Assembly: GCF_000002425.4 (NCBI RefSeq)
Contig: NC_037270.1
Location: 1,859,765 to 1,923,764, forward strand
From: Physcomitrium patens
Lineage: Eukaryota > Streptophyta > Bryopsida > Funariales > Funariaceae
Length of the DNA: 64,000 nt
Direction of reading: 5' to 3'
Part shown: positions 19,833 to 34,200 of the stretch, one piece after another
Layout: every line of letters begins with the position of its first letter
Numbering within the stretch: the stretch's first letter is position 1
Translations under genes and position numbers: made by a program
The notes under the pieces: model-generated
Told to the model about the DNA's origin: nothing
Databases searched by the model: none
The model's input: only the letters and a program-made list of their open reading frames with translations

Positions 19833-22204
19833 TCAGCAGAAGTAGTCATCAGACTCCTCTACGAAAGGGTCGTCAATGAGGCACAAGGGAGGGTAGCACA
19901 ATGGATCCGAGGCGCCGTAGGAATTCCAACAGAAAGGCCGCGACGTGAAGAAATTCGCTTGCGCCGGCAGCAGCTCCACGTTGTCGACCTTGATGTTTCG
20001 GCAAGGAACCGTGTCGCTGCATGCGAAGTACACTGGAGCGTGGCATCGAGCCTGATCGTACGTGCCCCGGATGTTACTGTACGCTATGTCGCTGATGAGC
20101 ACCGCTGCCGTATCGTTTTGGCACTCCTTGGCGTCGCAGTAGAATTGGTTGATTACAATAGGGTTTTGTACGTTGACGACCGTCACCGTGTCGAATGTTA
20201 CGTGTTGGACCACGCCTGAGCCCCCCTGACGATCAGTGGCACGAGATTGTAAGCCCTTTTTGTCAGGAAGAATTGTCTTGGTTCCTTCTACGGTGAGTGA
20301 GGATCGGAAGACTTGATCCGACGTACCTGCCAAGTTTTTATTCGGACGCCGTTTTGCGTGTCTTTAATAAGGACGTCCTGGACAGTGATGTTGGAGACGC
20401 ATGCTTGGCTTCCACCTTGTCCAAGCCCTCCTATGCTGCAAATCATAGGCCAACGAATGTAGTTGATGAGTGCTATCATGGCAGCGATTGAAGGCAGGAA
20501 TAGGACGAAGCTCAGGATTAGGTGTTTGCGACAGGGGAGGAAATGAAGGTTTGAGGTCGGCGAACCTGATTCCATGGCCAGGGCCGCAAACAACGTCACG
20601 AATCGTCACATCTGTTGTTCCAGTTTGCAGCGATATACAATCGTCCCCTGCGTCACCAGATCAGCTCACTCACACGCATCAAACTTGGAAGGCTAGTGCT
20701 GACTTTTTATGTTGTGTTGACTGAGACAGAAGGGATCAGGTTTGGGGGCCAAACCTGCTCGAAATTAAGCTCTCGTACATATTTATTTGTTTGCTATGGG
20801 AAGAATCAGACATTACATATGGCAACCTCCCTTGCAAGGATGTAGAAATGAAGGCAAAATTTTGAGATACCTGCTGCGATGACGAGGTTCTGAAGGAGAG
20901 CATACCCCGTGTTCTGCAGATGAATGCCGTCTGTGTTAGGACTCCACCCTGGGGACAGAATGGAAACGTTGAAGACCTCAACTTGCTGGCAGTTGTCAAA
21001 TTTCAGATGCATTTGCGGGCTGTCCTGGATGGTAATATCGCGCACGCTTACATTAATGCATCCATAGAACTTCAATGCCTGCGAAAACGTGAACATTGAG
21101 CATCGTTTCATTCCCACATTCGGTCTCATGCCGAATGTTGCAGTTCGTGGTTCCTGACTAAGTTAAGGAACGCAGACAGCAATAGTTGGACGCACCGTTG
21201 GGCTCGCACAGCGTTGTCTCCCGTGATCTGCAGCCTACGCAAATCGAGCCAACCTTAAGTCAGATCTACTATTAGCCTTGAAATTCTACGAGGTTTTTCG
21301 CAACAGTTTGTTGGTGTAATCCTACATACCTTGCAAGGTTGACTCCACCAAACTTCGCCCAGTCCATTTATTGCTCCAGAGCCTCGGAGCATCATGCCAA
21401 CTTGCTTGTAGAACCCAATCCATTGCACTTTGTTTGACAGCTTGTTCCAGACGGCAAGATCGGTGGGCGGTATAATCACACCCTCAATCTGTCAAACAAT
21501 TCATGAAACTATATTGACACGAATCGTTTCTTCCCAGTGGTTTCTCGGAGTCAATCAGTATTCTCTGGAATCATAATTCTTCATACACCAACCATGGCAC
21601 TCGAATGAGATTGAATCATTTGAAGGTAAGATGTTAACCTGGAATGTGAGGTTGTGTTTGCAGGGCCCTTTGAAGGTGATCTGACCAACCACGAAGACGT
21701 AGTATGCTGGCACGACCATCACAGAAGATTCTGACTGACAAGCTGCCCTCCATGTCGCCTGAAATGCCTGACGCACAGGGCATTCCCATTATAAGTGATA
21801 TTGAATATTTGCGAGGTTGACGAAACAGTGAATTCGTGCAAATACTCGAATAAATTCGTGACTACCTTGGTGTCATCCGTTATACCATCGCCAACCGCAT
21901 TGAAAGCCATCACGTCGTAGGTGCATCCTTCGCCCATGCACGCCTTGCCTTCATGACTGGAGGGTCCCGGAGCACCCTCAACCCAGCCTGCATCTCTCTT
22001 ATGATGCGGCACTTTCTTTTCGTGCGGTTTCTTCGCGTGGGGCGCTTTGTGGGCTTCGGAGGACGTGAAAGCAAACCCCGATGAGCGTTTGCCCAGTCTC
22101 GACATTGTGATTTCTTCAGTCTCTTGCCATGATCTCACTCTGACGCAGCTGGGGACGACCGCCAAAACATACAACAGACATAAAACTCTCCGTCGGTATG
22201 TCAT
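19833..22204 (-). CDS. Polygalacturonase (glycoside hydrolase family 28)
   Basis: Secreted pectinase that hydrolyses homogalacturonan in the cell wall. Exons on the minus strand: 22204-21866, 21767-21639, 21488-21330, 21234-21196, 21078-20871, 20647-20566, 20435-20327, 20225-19833. All introns are GT–AG and frames join without a stop, giving 485 aa. The N-terminus ([20 protein letters not shown]) is a likely signal peptide, followed by a His/Lys-rich linker ([18 protein letters not shown]). All four GH28 signatures are present: SPNTDG (NTD at 270-272), GDDC (292-295), GHG (315-317) and RIK (350-352). The catalytic aspartates are in NTD and DD. The stop follows EESDDYFC. Length is normal for the plant family. 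The short 39-nt exon (21234-21196) encodes the ASPT segment before ALKFYGC and is the least certain. No promoter element was recognised. The plus-strand frame 19788-20219 is its antisense shadow. Confidence 0.93.
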
Positions 22205-22249
22205 GGCGGCTTACGGTCACTACAAGACCATCATGGAGTAATAATCAAC

Positions 22250-25200
22250 ACGACTGTCTTCGATACACATTTTCGAAGGACTCATGCTGATCACTGCAAC
22301 TTCATTCCCTTTCATCTGGAAGCACCCGGTGGAGACTCCTGTTGCACCCTTCTATACACTTCGAATGTGTGTAACCGGTCGTGGAGACTAGGCCTCAATG
22401 ACCTTGTGCAGAAGCTTGAGATGCAGAGAACCTTCGATTGAGATGACACTATTTGTAGAGTTGTCAATCACATCAAGCAGCAGGTGTGCAAAGAAATGAT
22501 GCTTACAGAGAATCGATGATGTTCTCCTGTGACGACAACCTGGAATGAAATGCCCACTTGCAGGATGGATTCGATGCACCTGAGTGGTGGGTGTCCCTAG
22601 TGTCATATGATTTACCTCTCTTCACAACGTACTTCCATCGTACATGGCGCTTTTCGGAGGCTCAGGTTGACGGTTCGGACTGGGACACAGGTTTGAGAAG
22701 GGAGGCCATATGCATGTCCAATGAGCAACTGATGATGAAACGCACCTTCGACTGTCTTCAAAAGCAACACTAAAGATCAGGTTAATTCTGATTCTTGGGA
22801 GATCCTCTCTTCGATGACGGGCTGAACAAATCAAGATTCAGCCAACTGCCTGGAGATGAATTCTGTGTGCCATCCTGCCGCATGCACTAGTGACTCATGC
22901 GAAGACGTAGGCTGGTCATTTACTACGAGTATTATTCATGAGGTTACAGCTCCAATAAAATTAAATAAAACTACCACAGAAATTTTACTTATGTGGTGTG
23001 CAAGCGCGCGTCACCTTTGAAGACGGGATGCTAGTGAGTGAAATTTTCAACCTCTTCCATTGGCTAGGCAAATATATTAGAGAGGCTATAAAAACAGACC
23101 TCTCAACAACTGTGAATGTGCTGACAGTTACTGCGTCGGGTTAATAATGTGAACCGGAGCAATATATGCAAAAAAGGATTTACTCCACTGTGTTCCGATG
23201 AGGTTTGACAAAATCCTAAGTTGCCCGAGTTTGGCAAATGAGTTTGAGGTCTCATAAACTATATCGAGCTCTTCTAGCGCGAAAAATCCATGCCTACAAT
23301 TCCATGACCATCCGATGATTGAAATTCATTGCGGTGATGTGTCCCAGAGCACGGTATGTCCCCGATAAGCTCCTGAGTACGAGGAAGAAGACAGTTAAAA
23401 AAGTATATTGCATTTACGATACTTTTCTACGCTATTTCATAAACTCCAAGCAGTCGTTGTCCTCCGCTTGTGAAGGGAGCATGCCCGGCAACATTGCGAG
23501 ATGGGTGCCGAGGTGTACCCTTGACCTGGAGAGTGCACGAGATGGCTGCAGACGGCACAGGCAAGGCGTGGTGGCAATCGTCCTTAAGCGCTGACACCAT
23601 TTCCCCGTACGCGCTGCAAGAGTTTCCAAACCATCTTTTCAAGGTCTCCGTGACACACTCAGGTTGAGGATGGATCAAACATCACGATCGGTGCCGTTGA
23701 AGGTCTATTCTCCCTGCACCATGAACATCGGTGCCCTGAAAGGGAGACTGGATGACGGAGTTAGTTGGAGCTTACAGTATTGAAAGTTTGTCGCTGGATT
23801 AGGTTGTTGCGTCAGACATCTATCAACCCATTAAACAGGGGCATTAACACGAGAATGAAGCTTACAGCAATTTAGTGCAGATGAATACGTAGATGTGCGA
23901 GAAACAACAAAAGCAGTGTATCTTTTTACACAGCGCTTCGAAGATTGGCCTGTCGATCTGCACAGCACAGGAATACAGAGTTTTACAACGATGAGTGGAT
24001 TTCATAGGAATGTGGCTATGTATTCAACTGTTTAACATACAATACAATACTAGTAACTTGGAGAAGTTGGGCTGAAAACATTTCTTGTTCGATAAAATAA
24101 ACAAAATAAATAAATAAAAATAAATAAATAAGTAATGTTACATTGTTCTCTTTGTGGCATCTACTTTGCCCTTTGAAGTGGCTATGAATTGAAATTTTCG
24201 AAAATGTTACGTATGGGTACTTTTTATTACAGCTTGTCCATGAATTGCTCAAAGAACCCGTGCTTATGAACATGTCTTCGAAGGTGCCCTACAGATTAAC
24301 AGAATCTTCGCACAGAAATTGCGGTTCACAGTAAAACACCTGAAAACTCTCGGCTTCATCACGTAGTTAACGCTCTATTCCGCTTGGACTTGCATCTGGC
24401 AAATATAATAAATGGGATTTAAATAAATAAATAAATAAGTAACGTCATTCCCTGAAGTTAGTGACTGTGTGTTGTTAAAACTGCCAATCCATAAGTCACG
24501 AGAACAATTTCATCCTCGAAGTCACGACTCAGTGACAAGATTCAGCTGAGAATACGCTTCGCTACGTATATTCACACCGACACAAACTCACTTTCCAACC
24601 TCAGCACCAGGCACGATATCGGGCTTTGTTCATCACACGAATCCACCGACAAATTCCATCAATTTGACAACACTTGCGTAAGTAGCCACCGAAGAAACCA
24701 CTGCACCGGATGCACTACCCGACCATGACACCACAACGCCACTACTTGCGAGACTAAAACCCGACCTCAACTCAGTTCGCGGCGCCGAGACGAGACTAGA
24801 TTCATCACGAAGGTAGTGACTGACCTTCGAGGCAAAGCCCGAAAATTTCCAGGCACAGCTAAAGAATCAACGAAAGGTCTAACTGATACAAAGAGTGACA
24901 AGAATGCGGTGAACTCCACACTGCTGCAAAGACAAACAGAAGCATCAGAAGTTGCAGCAAAGTACACTTCACAACAGCGGCGAAGTTGTGCACATCCGAT
25001 AACTATTGGGGATATCCTGTGTGAGACCCACACGCTCGAATTATTTGAAACTGGATTGCTCAAACTCACCAATTCTACGAGCTAAAATTGAACAGGCCAT
25101 GCTAGAATTCTATTATCAACATTGCAGTCTTCGCATCTCATGGAGACGTCGAAAGCTTTCTTTGAGTATGAGCATTTTGATGCATTGATGTTTTGCACCG

Positions 25201-25350
25201 ACACACAAGACATGTAGAAGTCAACGGGAGAATTTCGGAAGAAGGGGTCGTCACGTTGACTTGATTCGGCCTTCGCCACCTACATCGACACCGTTCGTTC
25301 CTTCCTTACCGACTGTTGGTTTGGAGGTAGCGGTTCGCACGCCATGGATC
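22250..25350. other. Intermediate-GC stretch without a recognised gene
   Basis: Base composition is closer to that of the genes than to the AT-rich spacers, and many short open frames exist on both strands. One (24816-25085 plus, 89 codons, containing RQTEASEVAAKYTSQQRR) is rich in charged residues; another (23427-23678 minus) overlaps it in style. None shows a domain I know, and I could not build a multi-exon model. The near part probably includes the promoter of the minus-strand polygalacturonase gene. A TATA-like GGCTATAAAAACAG lies at about 23085 on the plus strand with no obvious gene after it. Confidence 0.4.
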
Positions 25351-26380
25351 TCGAATTGCATCTTTCTTGGTTTAATTGCAATTGGTCCTATGCTTCAAGT
25401 TTGCGGGTTATTAATCTTCTAATCAACAATTTTTATTTTTTTTCAATTTATTTAAAATTTTATTTTGAGTAAATGACGAATTATCAAAGAATTAATATCT
25501 GAAAAGTCTTAAAAACAATTGTATACATGTGCTATGTGCTCAGGCACCAGGTTAAGGCTTAGCATGAAATGAAAAGGACTTTGATTGTTGTAGCATTAAA
25601 TGTTGGTATTAATTTAAATAAATAAAATAATCAAAACAATTCAAAAAAATCAAAACAAAACAAAAAAACACCAACACCAATAAAAAGTTATGTGGTACAA
25701 AAAAAAGCATTCAAAGTGATGCTAATTATAAATGGTGACATTAATTAAGTTTTGATCTTGCACAAAAATTGAGTTCGTTTAAATAATGAAGAACTAAATA
25801 AATAAGTTTGTTGATACAATACTTATAAAAGGGTAAGTTCTTCAAATTACAAGATATAATAAAAAGTAGTGAATCTAAAAAGATAAAAATAAAAACATTT
25901 ACACATCTAATGGTGAAATGTTCAAAATCAACCATAAAATAAATGCATAAATCAAAAAACATAGTCTAAAAATATACTTTATTATTTTTTGTAAAAATTA
26001 AATAAATATCAATTTTTATAACAATATTTATTAATGGAAGTATAATACAAAAAAATATGATTAAAGGAATAATATTTTTTTATGGTTAATCAAAATATTT
26101 TTAAAAAATGTGCCAAAAGACTTAGAAAGACCACATGTTCCATATAATATGATTCTTTAAAAAAAACTGTTAATATCTTTTTAGATTAGAAAATTTCATG
26201 TTGACACTTATAAATTTTATACATATCAATTTTAAACTAGACATAAAATAAAGTTTTAAATTTATACAATACATATTTTAGTAAAGTTAGAGAGATTAGG
26301 TAACTATTTTTAATATCTTGCATTTGCTTTAAGAAGACTGAAGATTAACAAAAAATTAATATTTATAAAAATAAAATAAT

Positions 26381-26434
<54 letters not shown>

Positions 26435-27200
26435 CTAAGATATTTTTTAGAACATATTATGAAAAATAATAGCATAAAGTATACACATTTAAAAATATTA
26501 ACAATGTTTAATTTTAATATCATATATCAATTGAATTAAATTAAACTTTAATATAAAATATAAATAATAATTTATTATTTTACTAAATAATTCAAAGAAT
26601 TTTTAGGTATAAACCTTCTTTTTATTGCATGGACACCCTCATTTTATTATATGGATATTCTATGTGCCACACATTTTCATATATACACAATAAAATTATT
26701 ATTTATATTAAAAAGTTTTAGAATTAATTTATACTAAGATATTTTTTAAATAAAACTAATCAATTTTTTTAAGTACATCAAAAATTACATAATATGTATT
26801 ATTAAATTTTATTTAAATTAATAAAAAATTTAAAATATCATAAGTTATTACACATAAAATTTATAGTATATCTATTCTAAAACTTTTTAGTATAAATAAG
26901 AGTCTTAATTTGTCTATATAAAGCTATGGAGCATAGAAAGATATCTACATAATAAATAGAATGTATCCACTAAGTAGTTTCTTAAACTTATCATATTATG
27001 CACTCAATTTTATAAGACTAGATACATGAGTAATTTTTATCATAATAATTTAAATTCTAATTCAATTATTCTTTTATAATTATAATTTTAATTTGAATAA
27101 TAAATATTTATAATATTTATAATATTTAAATATATTACATATCTATAATAATAATTTTAAAAGATTTATTATTACAAACATCCATATTTATTACAAAAAT
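25350..27200. other. AT-rich spacer
   Basis: No coding sequence recognised. It contains short A/T runs and an ATAA-type microsatellite at 26382-26434. Confidence 0.75.
26382..26434. repeat. (ATA)n microsatellite
   Basis: About 17 consecutive ATA/TAA triplets. Confidence 0.95.
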
Positions 27201-27712
27201 CACATAGATAATACAAGTAGGTAAAAATAAATAATTTTAATAATATCTTATAGAAAAGCTTCTTAGAAGCTTTATAGATATAGTTTTGCCTTTATATGTG
27301 TCTATAGGTGATTGGTAGGTTGAAAATTAGGCCAACAAGTTTGCCACATATTGCATATGTTTGTAACTTGTAGTGCAAGTTTGACATGTGGGGCACATAT
27401 AGGAAGCTTGTCTTATAAGTTAGATATGTGTCATGTGAATTAGATATGTATTAGAGATCTTACATAACATCACCACATAGCTCCTAATTAGATAGTATAA
27501 ATAAAGGCAAGTAAGGCCTTCCTCACTTTTGTCAATTCTTTTCTTGTTTCTACTCTAGTTTCAAGGGCCTCTTGTTTTCTTGTCTTTTGACAATAGCCAC
27601 TTCAATTATTTTTTTAATATACATATTTACTTATTTCTTTATTTTTTCATCTTTCTTTGAGAAAAGACTTACTTGTTTATTTGCATTCATCAAGTTCTCA
27701 TCTTTGATATTT
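27201..27712 (+). repeat. LTR-like repeat, copy C (solo LTR)
   Basis: The reverse complement of copies A and B. In this orientation it holds AGTATAAATAAAGGCAAG (27496-27513), a good TATA box, followed by AAGGCCTTCCTCACTTTTG, as expected at the U3-R junction of an LTR. No primer-binding site, polypurine tract or coding remnant flanks it, so it looks like a solo LTR. The stretch 27715-29120 is AT-rich, with a TA run at about 28673-28698 and a short AATAATATATCAAA tandem at 28749-28795; no gene is seen. Confidence 0.65.
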
Positions 27713-28666
27713 ATTTGCATATATTTTTGTTTGAAAAGTTTGAACTTGTATTAAAGATTTTTCAAGAAGAAAACTTACATATAATATATTAAAATGTATA
27801 CATAAAATTTAATATATTCAATTATTTATATATATATATATATATATATATGCATATTTTATATTCTTTTTATATTTAGTTTTTTTTACAATATTAAGAT
27901 ATGTTGTTGATTAAATGTATAAATTATTTTGTAATATTGTAGCTTATGAACACTTTTTTATAATAGAATATTTTATAAATAAATTTTGAATGTAATATAT
28001 TTCAAAAACATAAAATATTTATTTATAAATCTTAAAATAAAATGAAATTTAAAAAATCCAATATTAGTTTTTTTTTAAGATTATCATTAAATTAGAAATG
28101 TAAAATTAACATTCATACTTATTAGAAAAGGTGAGAGGCAACAACTTTTAAATCCTTTCATAGACTAAAGTTTTAAAATCTCATTATGTTGCTTATAATA
28201 AGATAAATTACCTCAAAAATTCCAAGATAAAAAGATAAGATGGAATGCATTTTTTTCTAAATAGAAATAAGAGAATTTCCACCTAAAGATTATAATTAAC
28301 TCACGTCAATAAATAATTTTTGTAAAAATATTTAAAAAGAAAAATCAAGAATTTATTGTAGTTGCCATAAAAGTAAAAAATAAAAATAGTAATAATTTTC
28401 TATTTGTTGTAATCCTTAGTATTAAGAAATCAGCTAATATATCTAGACCCAAAATCAAATTAACAGTAATAAGTTATTTAGATTTTTTTTGTTGCCTCTT
28501 TTTACTTTATACTATGTCCAAAAATCAAAATTTCTAATAAAGAATCTTTCTTCACCAAGTGGAAGATCTTCATAAGCCTTCCCTATCATGGCCTTTTATA
28601 ATGGCCTTCTATATATAAAAACCTCCTAAGTTTTAAAATTAAAATTTTGCTACATCTTAAAAAATA

Positions 28667-28702
<36 letters not shown>

Positions 28703-29129
28703 ACATATACTAAGTTAAATACTATAAAGAATAGAATATTTACAAAAAATAATATATCAAAAATAATATATCAAAAATAATATATCAAAAATAATTTATT
28801 GTAAATGATATGCACTACATAACATTAAGGTATACAGAAGTTCACAGTGGATTTTTTGAATCAAAACTACAGGTAAAGGCTTCAACTTTAACACCTTTGG
28901 TTGTGAGAGAATAAATTGGATAGAAGGAAACAAGAATCATACATGTCAATACCAAATTCAAGATGTATCAAGGAGTAATACACAAAACAAAGTTCCACGT
29001 CTTGAAACATGTATCTCTTAATTACTGTTAAAAACTCTTTTGAATCCAGCTGAAGTATAATAACATCAATAATAATAAAATAACAATAACAATAACAATT
29101 ACCAAACAATTCTAAGTGCACTTGGAGCA

Positions 29130-31250
29130 TGCTTTGTTTTGAAGAATGGTGGAATCAGTAGGGTCTGTGCAGCCTCACATGGGATCAGCAACATGGGTAC
29201 TTCTTTGCATGGCAACAACAAAGAAGCTGGCATGAATGCAACTACCGCGTTCAAAGAATTACCTCCACCATGGATCTATGAAGAGAATCCCACCCTGTTT
29301 TGTACACTGCAACACTTGTCATCAAGGCTCAGGCCCCTCTCATCCTGTCATGCTATTCAAGCAAATCTGCAACTCATAGAGCATGAATTCTAATCTTGAG
29401 CTCATTCTGAAATAAAAATGAAACTGATGAAAATAATAAAAATAGTAGAAATGATTATCAAAAGAATCCAAAATGCAAATGTAGAAGTACATAGGCTCCC
29501 ATGGATCTTTCCATAGTGAGAGTATGTTGTAGGGAATTAGAGTTGAACACATACATACTTGCTCTGAATGTAGTCAGTTCCATTTGAATCCCAACACTCT
29601 TTGGATATTCTATTTAATGCTACACTGTAATTGAGAAAATAGTTTCTTCTTGAAACTCTCAATTTTCAAAACTAAGTTGCTTGCGCTTTCGCCCACTTGG
29701 TGGTCGTTTCGATGGTAACGAATTATTAGATTGTGATACTTTTAGAACTCAAGCTCACTATGGTTATGAAGCGCATTGTTTCTACAAGGATTGTGATGAA
29801 CCAGATTGGGTTGTCATGAACAGGATGTAAAATATAGCAATCACCCTTTCCAGTATGAAGCTCAATGCTCAGACAAAAATTTTGAACCTCCCCAAATTTG
29901 AGGAAGTTGTTTGATAATGTTTTCATACAATTTTGAAAAGTAGCTACAGAGAAGAATGCACTGCACCAGACAACTGGAACACTGCAAAATACGCAGACAC
30001 TGTTAGGCGTCTCACCAACGCTTGCCCATCTCTAAACCTAGGCTCTGCAAAATATTTGTACAGTAAATCTTGACTTTGACCCTTCTGTCCTTTAGCACCT
30101 TTCACGTCCGAATAGAACCTTGAGGTGGGGACAAAGGCTTGGTCAATATCACGCTCCAGCGCTGCACCTGCGCATGGAAGAAGCTTCATGGAAATAATTG
30201 GTGTGAAGCTTTCTATACTCAAGAAACGGAGGCTACAGGCTGATACTCTGCATCTGCAGGGTCGTCCTACTGTTGGCTTCGCCTACCCTATGCTCGCAGC
30301 GTCAGACTGGAAGGTGCACATGGGAGCAGAATCGACGTTAGGTCAGATCCCAGAATAGTCCAGCCTATCTGCGAGATAACGGAAAGTCAAGGCCAGGGGC
30401 CACTCGTGTCAGAAGCACGGTGGGGCAGGACACTATTAGGTGGCCCATATGAGCGTCGGACATATATACATCGCAGTGACGTCACTGTTTAAAATACCTG
30501 ACATACTACAGCACATGCTAATCAGAAGTATGAGTACGGAACCTGTGGAGCTGATCACATGGCTTACAGCATACAAATGCGTGATTAGACAAGAGGATAC
30601 AGGGGGGATCATGATAATGTTTCCTATGAACTGCAGGTAGACAAACAGCAGCACGAAAGCGCGGCATCGTAATGGAAAATGACCAACGACACCATCAACA
30701 TTTCATTTGAAGTAATAAATCCCTGCAACCAAGGCATCGCAGGACCCAAACTGAACCTGTTGTCTACATATAAACTCTAATTCCATTACTAAATACAAGC
30801 ACAGTAATACTCAAAGCATCACACAAACTACAGGAAGAAAACAATAACAAAATATTTCCCATAAAGACAAGAAATCACAAACATTGGCTGTGTGTATAAA
30901 ATATAACAGCCACGCCGAGAAGGAAAAAAAATCGGAGGTAAGAAATGAATCTGTTCTAAGAAAAACCTGGAAGAAAAGACCTGAGAAAAGCACCCCTAAT
31001 AGTCCTAACAGAGTTCCCGACCATAGGGTAATAGAGCACTGACTAAGCATTTTTAGTTACAGGATGTTGCACTGCTGGCATCATGTGAACCTTCATCCAA
31101 TAACCAACTTGAGCATAACCTGAGCGAATTGATGGAGCTCCCTTCATTTATACAAAGCCCGTTACTCATAAGCTTGGTCAGAACAATATTGAAGCCTCGC
31201 TGTCCATCCATACGAATTTGCGGGGCCGTGACTTGATTTGATCATCAATG
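29130..31250. other. Intermediate-GC stretch downstream of the PP2C gene, no gene recognised
   Basis: Several short open frames lie here. The most coding-like are 29139-29393 plus (84 codons) and 29944-30222 minus (92 codons, containing FVPTSRFYSDVKGAKGQKG). Neither has a domain I recognise, and no convincing splice partners were found. The part near 31000-31290 is probably the 3' untranslated region of the minus-strand PP2C gene. Confidence 0.35.
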
Positions 31251-31292
31251 CTAAAGGTGATATAGTCACGTTGACGAGCGCCCCGTATCAAT

Positions 31293-34200
31293 CTAAGAAT
31301 CGTGATGAAAGCGAATTACGACACAAGTAATATTATCGGCGCTACCCTTTTCGTAGGCTTCTTCCGTCAACCTCTTCGCAGCCTCTTCAGCATTCTGAAT
31401 ATCCTTCACCATGGCCACAGCATCCTATATTCACAACCCACGAAATGAAGTATTTAAAAAGTTGATTAGAATAAACCTCCAAATGAACCTAAAAGCAGGT
31501 ACACAAAAAGAGGTTCGGGGTGATTTGATCAATTTCTATGTACAATTAGGTTATCAGGAGTACATTGGTAAAGCACTGAACACTTCATTTGAGAAATGGA
31601 TAAATTGACGAGTTCGGCCTAGGCACAGATCTACAGGTGATAAGAAGCTTCTTCTGCAGATGGCAAAAAGACTTTTGACAAGTATTAAATAACCAGTGCT
31701 TAGGTCCAGTGGGCATATGCATTCACTCTCTAATCAAAACAACGAGAAGAAGAGCCAAGAAGCAAACCTGGTTTGATACAACATCCCACAGGCCATCACT
31801 GGCGAGCAATAAAAACTCGACTTCCTTGGTTACTAATTTTTCCTGCATAAAAAAAAACAAGTGTAAATGAAGCTGCATAGAGCTGTTCCCAAATCCATTA
31901 GAGCCACTTGTTCTGCAACAAAATAGACATCCGTAGTGAGGAGGTAAACGAGAAACTTTGCGCTCCACCTGAATTTCTGGCTCAGCGACTACATATTTTT
32001 TCAGAAGGCGGTCCCCAAATGCCCGAGAGACAGCAAGAACACCACCCACACGCCAAGTGCCTGCAACAGCGAACACCAAGGTGAGGCGATGAATACTCAT
32101 ACGGAACAAATTTTACAAAATTTGCTTCAAATCCCAAATACTTCGAGCTTCTTAAGTAATCTTCGGTACAGACGAGATACGTGACTCACCAGACCACATG
32201 ACTACTCCACCAGATTTCTCAATTCGTTCCCGTTCATCATGTCGATTGGGCTTGTGGTCAGTGGAAAGTGGAAGGGCTGAAGCCAACGCCATAGTCAAAC
32301 ATTGAGGTCAGAACTGATATCTAACCAGCGCATAAAGACGAAGGTTAGATTGGAACAGCAAATTCCGTCTAAAAGTCCGGTACAATCTTAGAGAATCTAT
32401 TTTTAAATTAACGACCCGACACGGCACGAATGCGGCCTACGTAAAGGCATTCTGCAACACAATTGTACAAAAGCTGCTTTTGAATTGACGACACGACACA
32501 GCCTGAACGCGGTGTACGACAAAGCCATCTAGGTGTAAACTTCTTTCTGATACATAAAGCGGTGCTGCTCATTGTAAAAAATGTACAACATACTAAATTC
32601 TCAGTTTCTTACAGTGGTGTCATGGTATAGCACAAAGCTCATGAGAAGTCGCACGATTACCTTTCCCTCCAGTACAAAGCACCGCTCTGGAATCACCAAC
32701 ATTGGCAACAAGTAAACGATCGCCCACCAAAACGGCCGTGGAGGCAGTTGACCCTGCATCCCTATGTTGATTGTGATCTGCTTTGAGATACTCTTGATCC
32801 GTCATATTGTACGTCTCAGCTGCAAAACCACTTCCACAGCTTAAATGCATATACTCCCCGAAACCCATCAAATAGAATTGGAACGACTCGATGGAACCAC
32901 TTCCCCATAGCATTACAGTATTTAAGACAGGACTGAAGTACTGTGACAAAAATACCTATCAGAGATAAGGTAAAACAAAATACTTTCAGAATAGAATCTG
33001 AGACCAGATGAACTAATGTAGCTGCTAGCGAAGTAGATCCAATCCACAAATATACACCTTAACAATAATCGCAAGGTACAAATTACAAGTAGATTAGAAA
33101 AGGTGATCCGAACACCCCATACCAATGGCGAGCCTAGTGTCGGTCACAAATGCAGGGTGATTTCGCAAATTCTTGAAAAGATTCTGCTTCACATAATCAG
33201 CTGCCCGGGAGCCACCGTGACCTGCAACAACACCATTACAAAAGGTAAATGAATTTTGAATCTAAAGCATTCTCTACAGAATCGAGGAGATTAAGGAAAA
33301 GGAAGTTTAAAATCGAAATTAAAATCAAGTACAAAAAGTGATGAAAGAGGAAGAAGAAAAGGAGAGCGTTTGAATTAAAAACATTGCTACTTAGTGCAAC
33401 TCGGGCTTACAAGGGTTGGACCTCGAGAGGACCTACCCAAACTGACGTGAGAACAAAGACCTGCTTCAGATCAAGTAAGATCAACTAACCATCAAAAACG
33501 CCGAATAATCCAACCGTCACACCGTCAACCTGTGATATCTGGGCATCAAGGAAATCCTCCATTGAGGCTCTCTTTCCACGCAAACTTGAAAAGCCATAGC
33601 TAACCTTTTTATCTTCACTGCACATGACACGTACGTTAGTTAATAAGATAATCGACAGTATGTTTTGTAATTCGAATGCTTGTAGTTAACTTTTCCACGT
33701 TTCAGTTTCTGGGTTCAAAGAAGAGACTTGGAGATGGATAGACTTTCCAGACAAGCATATGCAACACCTAAGCAACAGCAAATTCTGAAATCCCACGCAG
33801 CTCACTAATCCACATGTGCAAGGCTTGTACTGAAGTGTTCTACCATCGCAATCAAGGAGATGAAGTTGTTCCGGGTAAGACTGAAGCTCTCAGCACTAAA
33901 TGAGCTACAGATTAGCATTACAGGAAGTTCAGTAGACCAAGGTCATTTCGAAATGAAGACCGACACAACTTTTGCTTATTAACATAAACCATGAACAGGT
34001 CCTTGTATACAAAAGGTGTGGCCACCCATTGCTAGGCGATAAGCAGAAGTACCCATTGAGAAGCATGATTGAGCGCGTATTAAAGAAAAGACACTTCGGA
34101 GTACATCAACAGCAGCATAGGCAGAGTGGAGCTAATCAGTGTTTCAGCAACGACTGCGAAAAGCGCGAAGTCCAGAATTAAACGACGAAAACCATTCAAA

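Noticed and set aside
19788..20219. 143-codon plus-strand open frame
   Set aside because: Exact antisense of the last polygalacturonase exon, which has clear family similarity.
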